Shown here: in pieces, positions 1-10,723 of the stretch
Numbering within the stretch: the first letter of the stretch is position 1
How the letters are laid out: the number at the start of each line of letters is the position of its first letter
DNA from: Congeria kusceri
Lineage: Eukaryota > Mollusca > Bivalvia > Myida > Dreissenidae
DNA: 64,000 nucleotides
Reading direction: 5' to 3'
Assembly: GCA_027627225.1 (NCBI GenBank)
Contig: JAPFQT010000089.1
Location: 558,001 to 622,000 of the forward strand
Notes under the pieces: model-generated
The model's database searches: none
What the model was told of the DNA's origin: nothing
Seen by the model: the letters and a program-made list of their open reading frames with translations, nothing else
Position numbers and translations under genes: made by a program

Positions 1-239
1 TTCAAACCCGAAATTTAAATCAATTAGTATATAAAAGAACATTGAAACATATTTGGCTTTTTATTTTGCGAATATCTACAATTGCTGTTCATAAAACCCG
101 ACCCACAACTGCTCATCTTCCAATTGAACTTATTTTACGACCTGTGTATTTTGAATTTCTTATGTTCTTTTATTCTACAAGTTAATGCTCAAATGAATAT
201 ATATATTGCTTTAAATGTGAAATAGTATTACATGTTCAT

Positions 240-1230
240 TTAAAAAGGGACGTATTATGGAGCGCCGTGGCGTCCACAATCAGTATCCGAAGCACAACAT
301 TTTCCAAGATGGACGGATTTTAGCTCCACTGGCCAGAGGCCAGCGAGCTTATGCCATGGCGGTACATTCGTAAACTTTTCTCCTCGACATCTCCTCTGAA
401 CATGATGGACCGATTTTGATGAAACTTCAAAGAAATATTAATTGGGTGGTCCTGTACAATGGTTGCTTAAATGGTTCCAGTCCGCTGCACAAGGTGTCCG
501 ACGGAGCCACAAAATTTTAAATAGAAAAAAACACTTTATTCGACATTTCCTCCTAAACTCATAGGTAGATTTTCAAATAATGTCCTCCTTCAGTCATAGG
601 TAGATTTTCAAATAATTTCACACAAAAAATGTTTCTTACATACAAATGCAATATCAAATATTGATAAAAATAGAATGAAGAGATATAATGTCAATGTATA
701 CAGAAACTCTTGTTAAAAACCATTGGTTGGATTTTGAATAAATTCACAGAAATGTTCCTTGGGTGGTTCTCTACCAAAGTTGCTCAAACGGTTCTGCTCT
801 ATAAAAAATATGGCTTTCCACATACTATATTGATAGTTTGAAAATCTTGTCAAAAACCACTTGTTGGATTTTTTAAATATATTCTCTACCAAAGTTGCCC
901 AAAAGGTTCCGGTCCGTTGAAAAAACATGGCCGCCAGAAGGCGGTGCCATTTTTATTTATAAGGCTATCTTGAAAAATATTAAAATCCTCTTGTCACAAG
1001 CCACTGGTTGGTTTTTGAAATAATTCAAAAAGTTGCTCGGGTGGTTCTCTATCGAAGTTACTCAATTGATCCGGCTATTTGAAAAAACATAGCTACCAGG
1101 GTGCTCTTGTCAGAAACCACTTGTTGAATTTAAAAATAATTTCACAGAAACATTCTTTGTGTGTTTCGCCCAAAATACTTTTTGTGTGTGTAAAAAACAT
1201 GGCCCCCAGAGGGTCCTTTTCCTTCTAACA
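240..1230. repeat. Satellite family A block (GGCCGCCAG units), copy 1
   Basis: This is a diverged tandem repeat of roughly 120-170-bp units. Each unit has a CCACTNGTTGGATTT-like start, a TTCCTTGGGTGGTTCTC segment, a CAAAGTTGCTCAAA segment and ends near CATGGCCGCCAG. It opens with a head containing GCCAGCGAGCTTATGCCATGG at about 340-360, which also occurs at 45321. A short direct duplication, TCATAGGTAGATTTTCAAAT, is present at about 559 and 594. The blocks in copies 2 and 3 start near 11096 and 21951; copy 4 lacks this block. Short reading frames here are chance. Confidence 0.8.
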
Positions 1231-1905
1231 TTTTTTACTTAATAAGCCAGGGGCGCGATATGGCACTGTTTTGCCTCTTGTCAAATAACTTGGCAGAAGT
1301 GAAACGCATTGTGTGGTGGCCTGTCGCGAGGAAGAACTAGGTCCCTAGTCCCAAAGTCAAGGTCACAATTCAAGTTCAAAGGTTTACTGTAAGCATTAAA
1401 TCTTTAAAACTTGTCTGGGGAATAATTTTATCCAGCGTGGACGGATTTTCAAATTACTTCGAAGAAGTGAAGATCATTGTTAGACAGCGTGTCGCGCGCA
1501 AGAACAAGATCCATAGATCCATGGTCAAATAAAAGAAATCAATCCTTGAGACTTTTCGACGCATAATAATGTCCAGCATTGAAGACTTCCCAAATAACTT
1601 AACTGACAAATAAATGCAAATATGAAGAGCATTATGAGACGATGTGTCGCGCACAAAAAACAGCTCTTTACATCGAAGTTAAAGGTCACAACTCAAGGTC
1701 GAAGGTCAAGTATAATAAAAATAACATAGCATTTTCCGGAAGATAACTTTGTCCAACATGGACAGCTTTTAAATGACTTAATTGGCTGAAGTGAAGTGCA
1801 TTGTGAGGCAGCGTGTCGCAAGAACCACATCCCTATATCCAAGGTCAAGATCACCATTCTAGGCCAAATATTTGTACAGAGCATAATATTGTCATGCATG
1901 GAGCC
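1230..1905. repeat. Satellite family B block (GTGTCGCG / CAAGGTCA units), copy 1
   Basis: About four diverged units of 155-175 bp are present, recognisable by TGTCGCG at about 1321, 1490, 1643 and 1818, each followed by an AAGGTCA-rich stretch and by TTNTGTCCAGCATGGA-like sequence. The same block occurs in copy 2 (about 12086-12761), copy 3 (22941-23616) and copy 4 (31185-31860). One exact TCAAGGTCA lies at 1357-1365. Confidence 0.8.
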
Positions 1906-4891
1906 ATCTTAAAATAAGATGAAGTAAAATACACAATAAGCATAACTTTGCTTGGTCATTTTTCCCCCCTTTTTCTCGATTTTTTTCATTTTTGTCATTG
2001 AATCTTTACACTTGCGCTCGTGCTTTCGTTATAAATGTTTATAGAAAAAAGTTGGCGATAATGGTTAGATATCATTCATTATTATTTATATTATATTGTA
2101 TATATACATGTATATTGTGTATATATCTGTATTTTTTAATAAGAAGTGTAGAGGTTCGCTCTGAGATGCTGTTGTTGTTTACTACCGAAACTAAAGAAAA
2201 TAACGAACTTTCATACTGCAAAGTATGTATATTAAATGACTGATTATTTCTTGAAAAGGCCGGTTATCTTACACGTTCAAATTGACAATGAAAGACAGGT
2301 TTGCATCCCTTTAAGATAATTAATGATGTACGAGCATGTTCATATTAATGGAAATAAACGCAGCATATTCTAAATAAAAGCTCCCACAAAATTAATATAT
2401 CATTTTTTGTTTCTCACTATTACATTTTTTTGGGTACAGTTTGTTTATGGTTTATCTTAAACACGTTCATACTAACACCATTTTATGATTTTATGCAAAT
2501 ATATACCGTACCCTGCGCGAGTTAAATGAGCCGTGGTTTGGACGTGATCCATTATAAACACATGCCGATCATCGTAATGAAGACAAAGGATTATATTATA
2601 ATGTTACTAAATAAGTGATTTCGTACAGGAACTGTGTTATTTGTCCGAGGTCTGCTGTATTGGCATGATCCCGTAAGAAATAGATTGCTTTGATCTCATA
2701 CAGGAACGGTTGAATTAATACAGTTGATCGTTTTATTTACTCGTGCTAACTGATATAAGACGTGCATTTTTACTGATGTTGTGTGTAATATTGTAAAGTT
2801 GATTAATAAACGGATATATAAATTGCCAGGAAGTCAGGTAAGTGCATTTCCTATTTTAATTGCATGTATCGATTTTTAAAAATAATTTTCCATTTGTAAA
2901 CGTTAATATACAGTTTGAATAAATAAAATAGATCGAAAAACAGGAAGTTTATATCGTTAGATATAAATACTGTGAAACGCTATGTATTATTAAATAATTA
3001 TCTATAAAAATTCGCCTGAATTTGGATACTTCTTGTTTTTGTTACGGAAAACCGTTTTCCTATTTATAAAAACCTATTTATAAATTAAAATTGGATTTTT
3101 TTTTCTTTTTATAGATAAAACTGGTTTAAAATTAGAATGGAAATCCAGTTTAAAAATATCGTGTTTACAAATTATTTATATCATATTGTTTCTTCCAATG
3201 AGCTACAAACGGTAGTATTCATGAGAAGATGGTGCACCTAAATTTGTAAAGACGCGGATATCGAAAGAGTAATCTGGCTTCGTTCAAGTGAGACAAACAA
3301 ACTGCTGACGATTAAATAGGAAAACTCTTGTAATATATAACAACTTGGGATGTTTTTTCCGTGGTGTGTACATTTGTTCTGTTGTTGTTTTTTATTGTAT
3401 GAATATACCCGCTTCGTTCACCAATATTATGTGTTTTGTTTCAGGATCACACATCTTGTGAGATAAAAACGTTATTGACAGTACGATGCTCAAACGTGTA
3501 ATTTTGCCTTTGTTATTAGCTTGAATGGATTGTCAGACTTTTTTTATATTTGAATTAATTACCATAACACCATAGTCAGGTTGAACAATTGTGTAGAAAA
3601 TTTACGTACTTCCAGGTTATATAAACTTTATTTCTGGTGATGACTATATGCAGAATATAGCAACTATTAATCAGACATTTACAATTCAAAGTACAATATT
3701 GGTTTTGCAGGCATTCAGTTCAATGGGTTGCATCTCCATATATTATCTGCATTGTCAAAGTGTATGTCGTTCACTACTTGGGTTAATGCTAACAAACCAT
3801 AACAAAATTAAACTAAAATAAACGCAAACATCTTAAAACACATTATTACGCACAGTATATAATTTTTCAATAACTTTGATATTTCTTTATTGAAGGCTAA
3901 CAGTGTACTTGTTTTCAAGAAATATTTATTTTTACTAACTTTTAATAATAGAATATCAAATTAATATCATAGTAGAACACTTTTTTTCTTTTGTCTGTTC
4001 ATTGTGTTCCGTTATTTTGCTCTCTAGTTTTAGGCATCGATCAATTATGTAAAAAGTTCTATTTTGAAAAAAACAAAACGATTGGCACTATAGATACATG
4101 GATGAAGTGATCGAACTGTATGCCTGCACATCCTATAGTTTATTGTTCTTCGAATTTATGCTTGATTATTTTCATCACCAGAAATATGGTTGAGTTTAAA
4201 ATAAGTATTTGCAGCATAGAAAAAGTTACATTATCCTCAGAAATGTCGAACTGGACTATACTAATATATTAAGTTTATACTGAATGTTAAAAGTATAACG
4301 TCTGATACAGTCAACAAACTACATTACTATAAAAACGAAAGAATTGTGCCATTTCTTACACCACGCGTTTGGACATTGTACTTTCAATGCCGTGTTTTTA
4401 TCAAAAGTTATGGTCCTGAAATAAAACATTTGCATATGTCAAATAATGGAAATATTGGGTTACATCATGGACACAATCTTTTGATGTTACAAAGAGAAAA
4501 AAAAAGGTGTACCAACCAAGGAAAACATTCATCATTTGGTGCAAAAGTTTTAATCGCCAGAACAAATTGTTTTGGCATCATTTAAAGGTGGGGATCACTT
4601 TACGATCACCCCAACTCCGAGATCAATACTTTTTCATTTACAAATAAACAAATATATAGATTTAATGTCTATGTGAGTGCAGTATTAAGTTTTCTTTTGC
4701 GAAATTTAAACTTCATCATGAACATAACATACATTGGTGAAAATTAAATGGAACAGATTTAGATTGATAATGGATATTGATTGATAGTTCACAAAAGGCA
4801 ATTTCATTTCATATTTCCACCGGCTAAATCAAGATTTAATCGCAATTATGTGTCATAATATTTTAACTCTGTTTTATTTTCATTTTTATAG
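1906..4891. other. AT-rich stretch of the unit, no clear gene (copy 1)
   Basis: I see no supported coding region. A good donor-like site (GAAGTCAG before GTAAGTG) lies at about 2836 and an acceptor-like site (TGTTTTGTTTCAG) at about 3444, so untranslated exons are possible. The reading frames at 1992-2243 and 4346-4585 resemble nothing I know, and the second begins with GTG. The equivalent stretches in the other copies are nearly identical apart from the extra segment in copies 3 and 4. Confidence 0.5.
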
Positions 4892-5014
4892 CAAACAGAC
4901 ATGTTTTACACCTCTTGATCTGTTTGAAAATACATTGAACGAAAACCATTATTATTATTATAGCAAACAGACATGTCTTGCACCGTCAGATATGTTTGAA
5001 AAATACGGATCACG
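4892..5014 (+). other. Two tandem exon-like modules (copy 1)
   Basis: Two diverged modules start right after acceptor-like sites (TTTTTATAG at 4891 and TTATTATAG at 4963). Both begin CAAACAGACATGT and, read with one leading base, encode KQTC(F/L)(T/A)P.D(L/M)FE. Module A starts at 4892 and module B at 4964. Similarity in the same frame suggests a duplicated coding segment. There is no donor GT directly after module A, so they may form one exon. In copies 1-3 module B is cut by the SINE junction at 5014/5015; in copy 4 it stays open to 35760. Equivalents start at 15748, 27310 and 35547. I do not recognise the protein. Confidence 0.45.
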
Positions 5015-5216
5015 TTATGGGGGATAGTGCAAGATACAGGAGACGTTCCAGAGGCGACCCTGGGTCTTTTAGTGCCCGGTGTGAAGCACCTAGTACACTG
5101 CACCTCGGTTTAACATCTCATGCGAAAGACGAGTTAGTAGGTTAGGGTGTGGCGGGGGCTCGAACCTGCGACCCCTGGGTTGTGAAGCCAGTGCGTTACC
5201 ACTAGACCACGGATCC
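5015..5216 (-). mobile_element. tRNA-derived SINE, copy 1
   Basis: The minus strand starts with a tRNA-like head (5149-5216) containing an A box (TGGTCTAGTGG, 5199-5209) and a B box (GGTTCGAGCC, 5157-5166); CAC lies in the anticodon position. A body of about 130 bp follows, with a GTGCTTCACACCGGGCACTA segment of the type conserved in mollusc SINEs. The A and B boxes would form an internal RNA polymerase III promoter. The 3' end of the element coincides with the boundary of the tandem unit. It is not a functional tRNA gene, because the acceptor ends do not pair well. Confidence 0.8.
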
Positions 5217-6431
5217 ATCCTTGTTTGACTGTGAACGCTTTATATATTTCCACATTTGTAGTCACACAAACTGACAAAAGGACTTTGACAGGTACCGTAT
5301 TCAAAACCCAATATTTCCGGAACAAGGGCGGTGACCCCTATTTTTTAAGACTGTTTTAGTTTTAGGAAAGATAGACGCATGTTTCGGCTAATTCTTAAGA
5401 AAATCTGTCGTTGGAAAAAAAATGAAAGAAATTGTTGCGAACGTCTTTAATGCGAACAGGGCTCGGTTAGTTATTAGTGTTGGGTTCATCAACAGTTAGT
5501 CCGTGTATTCTGTCTAGTTGTATTGCTGATTGTGGACAAAATGAAGCGATGCTTTGTAAAGCTGTTTCGCTGATGTCCCCAAAATGAAGCGATACCCTCT
5601 CTAGTTCTTTGACTACATGTTGACTCCGTTGAGCGATACACAACCACTATTTTGTCTTGCTTTGTTATGCGTGTGTTTGCTTTAAATTGTTCCATTATTG
5701 TATAAGTTTGTTAATATGATATTGAATAACCCCTATTCGCTTTGAAATTGATGATTCACATCAGTAACGACCATAATACTGCGAATTGTTTACCTTTTTC
5801 CTCATCTCTTAACCGTTTTGGTACCGATAATGCGGACAAAATACTTGTTGTGGCAATACATTAAATATTGCCACATATATAGAAATGCACAAGACAAAAC
5901 AAAGAACATGTTTTAGGTTTCATCTTCGAATAAGTGTATTCTAATATGCATATGGTTAAAATAGCCAACGAAAATGAAAGGTTTTCAAAGTCATAGTAAT
6001 TACTTAACATGAATTGCGTAGAATGTAGATGTATTTATACTTAACATGTATGACGATGTATTTGGATTGTAATTAATATTATAATATAGTACACAGATGT
6101 CTCGAATAATTCGAATTCAAATAAATAAAGAAGTAACATATTTGTTGTTTTTATTTATTTGAAAATCAGTATACCAGTAAATCACTCGTCACATCATTTC
6201 ACTTACGAAACGGTACAACAAATGAGCATACAAATCAATAAAATAAGTATTATGTATGCGTGTGAAAATTTAAGCCGCCGAATCCCTTTCTAATAATAAT
6301 ATAAGAAGCGGGGTTAACAATAATTATATTACTTTGCAAATGCCACTTCTGTCGGTAGACCAGACCTTGTCCGAGCAATAACTACCATTATTCCTAGGAT
6401 CTTCACACATGGAATGTATGTTGGTTATGAC
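5217..6431. other. Unit stretch between SINE and hAT element, no clear gene
   Basis: This is AT-rich sequence with short reading frames only (for example 5489-5695 on the minus strand) that resemble nothing I know. A local imperfect palindrome lies around 6110-6165. The equivalents are 16073-17287 and 27635-28849. Confidence 0.5.
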
Positions 6432-7999
6432 TAGGGATGGGATTCGTATCCTAAATCGGTATTCGGATATCCGGATACTATCCAGATATTCGTATCCTTA
6501 GAATGCGTAACTTAATGACAAAATTTTTCACAAAACTCTATGCATAGAAAGGTAACTTAGTGTTTGTTAACAAGATAATAATAAAGGCACGTTCTTAAAC
6601 ATGATTACTTTATTAAAAGATTTACAAGCAACAAATTAAATGTGAATTATTAGCAAAGCATGTCAAATACATACTGAAAACAAAAAAAAAATACTAGCAA
6701 GCTACAATATGAACATATTCATCCTAGAAATTAGCATATATACGGTGTGCAAACTGAAACAGTTCGTTTTACAGCACTAACTAGACACACATGCGCGAAC
6801 ACAAATGACTATTCGCTCAGGGCCACCGATCTTAGATTTTTGTTCATGAACAAGTCACTGTTGAGTCTATTTCTCAGCTTGGTCAGTACCAAACCGGCTG
6901 ATGAGAAGACGCGCTCGGAAGGTACCAATATCGCAGGAACGGCAAGCACACTACGGGCGACCTAGGCTAATATGGGGAATCTGGCTTCGTTGCGACTCCA
7001 CCTCTTAAGAGCAGAGGTGACGCAATCCGGTTTCTCCGCCCGATAGAGTTAGAGTTTATCTTCTATGACCGACTCCGGGGACGAGATCAGGGAGTCCAAC
7101 CTTGGACGCTTAGATGGCGTCTCCATGTTTGACTCCTCGCGAGTGGTCATGCTCAGAGGGACATCATCCATTCGACTCTCAAGAACCTGATGGGTCACCG
7201 GATGTCGCTTCAAGTGGTTCCACAAGTTGCTGGTACATCCGCTATACGAACATTCCGTAGAGCATATTTTACACCTGGCACTACGCTTATCTGCCGATTT
7301 TGTGAAATTCTTCCACACATCAGATGGCACAGGTGAAAGCATTCTTAATTCTGAACACTTGTTTGGAACATTAAAAAGACTACATCACTGTTATCCACGT
7401 CCAATGATCAGAATCACACAAAATAATTAAAATAAAAGTACACAGATAATCACATGCACGTGGTATTAATCCTTGATTATGAAACACATGTACACGCGTA
7501 AATAGTTAGGATAACTAATGAAATAAAACAACTTAATTTGTGATTTGTTTTATTAGAGAGAAATTATGATTGGCAACTTTATGAAATGTTGAATATGATT
7601 GGACAGTGAAAGTTTTTCGCAGCATTGTGCCAGTGGTTATGCACGTTAATTGGAGCCACCATGCCAATTTGTGTCAATTATCGGAAAGAAAGGACCGCCA
7701 AAGACAAGCTTAGTCGATAGGCCTTTGTGGGCAATTAGGCAATTGCCACATGGCGATAAGGTACGCCAATAGGCTCCCACCCCCCATGGTGCGAACAACC
7801 AATTAACGGATTAATGTCAGTCTGTCAATGATGTGCGTTATGCGGATTAACGTCTGAAGAAACAGGGCTTGGCGGTTATGAATACGTGATGCATTTCAAC
7901 AGGAGCATTGTCGTTCACTCAATAAGGTATAAGGATCCTTTTTAAGTATACTGATATCTAACCAGTATCCGGATATCCGATTATTCGTTTGCATCCCTA
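6432..7999 (-). mobile_element. hAT transposon, internally deleted, copy 1
   Basis: Terminal inverted repeats TAGGGATG...CATCCCTA bound the element, with an exact 8-bp target duplication GTTATGAC at 6424-6431 and 8000-8007. That TSD length is the hAT hallmark. The ends are rich in GGATATCCG- and ATTCGTATCC-type subterminal motifs. It carries a short transposase remnant on the minus strand. The same insertion lies at the same unit position in copies 1-3, so it predates the amplification. Confidence 0.9.
6809..7342 (-). pseudogene. hAT transposase remnant: BED zinc finger joined to dimerization domain (copy 1)
   Basis: Read from 7342 downwards, the frame opens with ATG and encodes a BED-type zinc finger (residues about 7-50: W10, C24, C27, H43, H47), which in hAT transposases binds the transposon ends. 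A linker rich in S, P and R follows, then a TAA stop at 7049-7051. The same frame continues with a typical hAT C-terminal dimerization segment (NEARFP, then VPSERVFSSAGLVL, then LRNRLNSDL), broken by one TAG at 6962-6964 and ending at 6809. The central RNase H-like catalytic part, normally several hundred residues, is missing, yet the frame is kept across the deletion. It cannot transpose by itself. A 97-residue BED-only product (7049-7342) remains possible but is unproven. Confidence 0.85.
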
Positions 8000-8007
8000 G
8001 TTATGAC

Positions 8008-9794
8008 TCATATAGGATCCTTATTAATTATTGAGACAAAAGTCAACGTCACACTGGCCAAGAGTATGAAAAAAAATCCTTATACCTAAAGATTAAAATA
8101 TGACTAAGCCTCGGATCCTTATTATTTGGTCACAAGGTCAAATGTTAAGGTCAAATAGTAGTTGTAAAACCTTGTCCAAGCAAAAACTACGGAAACCCAA
8201 GACCTGGATTCGAACATTTGTTAGGTAGGGGGGTTGGGTCAAAAGTCAATAGTTGTTTAACCACAGTTCTATGACTATGGAACCCAAAGGCCTATGTTTT
8301 TCAAATTTGGTAAGTACCTGTGGGTGTTTCATGACTAGTAGAAGATCCCTATTAATTTTTGAGCTATTGTATCTATAGTTAATGGTTAACTCTCCAAAAG
8401 GTGTTCGGTCGACAAATATGAAATCCTTGTGTATGTTTATCAAACAATTGTTAGATTGGTAATTGTTAGTATAGGTTTCCTATTGATTTATTGGATTTTC
8501 GTCAAGATCAAACGGTTCAATTGTTGTAAAACCATGTCTTTGCAATAATTAAACAAAGGCTGAATGTTTTGTTTGGCAACAGTATCTAGGTTAATTATGC
8601 CTTTTGATGATTCACAATCCTGTTCATCAAACAATGCAGCCAGTCGGTATCAATGTGCCATGAGGGGCATTCGTCACTGGCAATTAAAGTTCTTGTTTAC
8701 CTAATCTGGACCAAACTTGCATTGTTTGTGATTGATTACAAGGTCTCAGTCGAAGTTTAATGTGGGCCACATCCGACCGGAAACACCAAAGACCTTGTTC
8801 TTCTTGTAATTTAATAGGTAACAATTTGCTTGAGGTAGTGATTATATACTTTACATTTCTTTCATTCATGCCAAGCATGCACTGTGTGTGTATGACAACA
8901 AAATCTCGGCTGTGTTCGATAATGGGTCAGTATCACCAGACGTAATGGCCTATTTCATGAGAAAAACAACTTTGTGCAGATACTTCACTTTTCATCTTTC
9001 TTGGCCAAATTAGTACAGTTTATATATGGCCATAATATCTCCACACGCATTTAATATAGTAATAACCTCTTGTGTGTCAAGGTCACAATTATTTGTCCAA
9101 AGTCAAATAGAGGAATAACAATTCAAGACTAAACTTTCACTAACATTCGAACCTCGTTATTTATAAGAACCAATAAAACTTCACAACAAAAGTAGTTTGA
9201 ATTAAACATTTTCATATTGTGTGTCTAAGACAAAACTATAAATTAAGGTGTATAAACTGCTAGATTGTAGCGTTTGTGGTTGTCCTCTATAGCATTAAAT
9301 AACTTGTGAAAACTGTGAAATGACAACTTATTAAATTCAATTTAAATGTATTTTGATGTTTTTAGGCGTTACAAGTTGTATGTGAACTATTGCAAGAAAG
9401 AGCAATCTAATGATTAACAAACAAGAATACGAAATTAAGGAATGTTTGTTTAATTAAGCAGATCAATACTCGTACAATGTACTATTCGTACAATTTAGAT
9501 GTCAATGTTTGGACCGGATGTATTGGTTTGGAATATTGACTATTCTTAATAGTGTAATTCAAATTAAAACAACACAATTAAGATTAAGATATAAGGGAAA
9601 AAACAACAACATCCCAGAGATTTTACTGTTTCCGAGCATAGATCAAAATCAAAATTACTGTTAACCGAAAAGAGAAGTGCAAGGTGTTTGGGTAAAATCG
9701 AGAAAGATACGTACAATCGTACAATTCAAAATAAGGAATTTGGTTTAACGATGTTCTAAGTGTCAATAATAATGATATTATGTACATATTTCAA
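8008..9794. other. Unit stretch after the hAT element, no clear gene (copy 1)
   Basis: The stretch contains scattered AAGGTCA-type sequence (exact TCAAGGTCA at 9077-9085) and a CAGTCGGTATCAATGTGCCATG segment at about 8640-8661 that recurs imperfectly at about 10776, where another repeat end probably lies. An acceptor-like site at about 9365 is followed by 16 open codons and a stop, which could be a terminal exon but is weak. Otherwise I see nothing. Confidence 0.45.
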
Positions 9795-10255
9795 ATTTGA
9801 CGAGGCTGAGTGTTGCTCCCCCCTCCCACACACACTTCATTCTTTACCCAGTCTAGACCAACATTGAAGGATTGTCAAATAGCATGGCATAAGTTATAAG
9901 CATTATATGACACTGTATGTCACGCGCAAGAACCAGGTTCCTACGTCTAAGGTCGATGTAAGACTTAACGGTCAAATATCAAATATAATAATTAGATCCA
10001 TGGACATTGTCTGGAGCATAATTTTGTCAAAAATTGAAGAATTTTCAAATAACAAGACGGAAGTGATCAGCATTATGAGGCGTTGCGTCAAGCGCTAGAA
10101 CCAGGTCCCTCGGTCCAAGACAAACGTCCCTTATTAAAGGTCAAATATAAGAATAATAGCTATTGACTCTGTCCGGAGTATAATTTTATCCAGCACTGAA
10201 TGATCGTCAAATAACGTGGCAAAAGTGATAAAGATTATGACGTGATGCACCTGTA
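9795..10255. repeat. Second satellite family B block, copy 1
   Basis: About three diverged units of the same kind as 1230-1905 are present, recognisable by AACATTGAAGGATTGTCAAATA-like starts, GTCACGCGCAAGAACCAGGT and TTGTCTGGAGCATAATTTT segments. The equivalent in copy 2 is about 20650-21110. Copy 3 has lost it. Confidence 0.7.
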
Positions 10256-10615
10256 TGACAATATATTATTTAAATCTATATTATACTGTATTTATAAGTA
10301 TAGTATATGCGGGGAAGATGAACTCATGTCGGTCAATAGCTATTCATAGCTAATGTTATTTGTTATGGCTTTTAATGAATACTTTAAATAAATATGGAAC
10401 AGAAGATGAAGTCTATCATATATATTATTTGTTTATTTATACATGCATGACATTAGCAGAATTTTATGACTGCTAATGATTAAACTACTTATATATTTGT
10501 AAACCAAATCACATAAACACAGATATTGATTGTCCCATTACATTGGATCTTCACAGAAAATATGATTGCAATTGACTGTAAACTTATTAATGGTTTCTTT
10601 CGTTTTTGTTGCTAG

Positions 10616-10723
10616 GAGAAAATCATTCAATGCTGCACAAAAGTATACTCCGGTCAAAGTTAATCATACTCATGTGAGCAACCAGGTCTACTTTGACGCT
10701 CTTGTTCAACATTGTGTTGGAAG
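10616..10723 (+). CDS. Candidate internal coding exon, 108 nt, phase 2-2 (copy 1)
   Basis: A long pyrimidine tract ending TTTTTGTTGCTAG precedes 10616, and GGAAG followed by GTTAGT closes it at 10723. Only one of the three frames is open; read with one leading base it gives 35 codons containing KYTPVKVNHTHVSNQVYF and ends with two leftover bases. Both boundaries are therefore phase 2, as expected of an exon that can be duplicated without a frame shift. The leftover AG fits the single leading base of the KQTC modules in the next unit (15748). I do not recognise the protein family. No ATG start or neighbouring exon is established, so this could also be a fossil exon inside the repeat. Confidence 0.45.

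Noticed and set aside
713..1899. Minus-strand frames of 66-71 codons in satellite families A and B, repeated in each array copy
   Set aside because: They lie in tandem repeat sequence, lack family resemblance and owe their conservation only to the recent duplication of the unit.
1992..2243. 83-codon frame repeated four times
   Set aside because: It is built from TATA-rich low-complexity DNA, its start is not ATG, and repetition follows from the array.
5149..5216. Functional tRNA-Val gene on the minus strand
   Set aside because: CAC sits in the anticodon position, but the acceptor ends and part of the anticodon stem mismatch and a SINE body follows.
6747..6965. Plus-strand 72-codon frame
   Set aside because: It is the antisense shadow of the hAT dimerization segment on the minus strand.
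7227..7430. Plus-strand 67-codon frame
   Set aside because: Antisense shadow of the BED finger.
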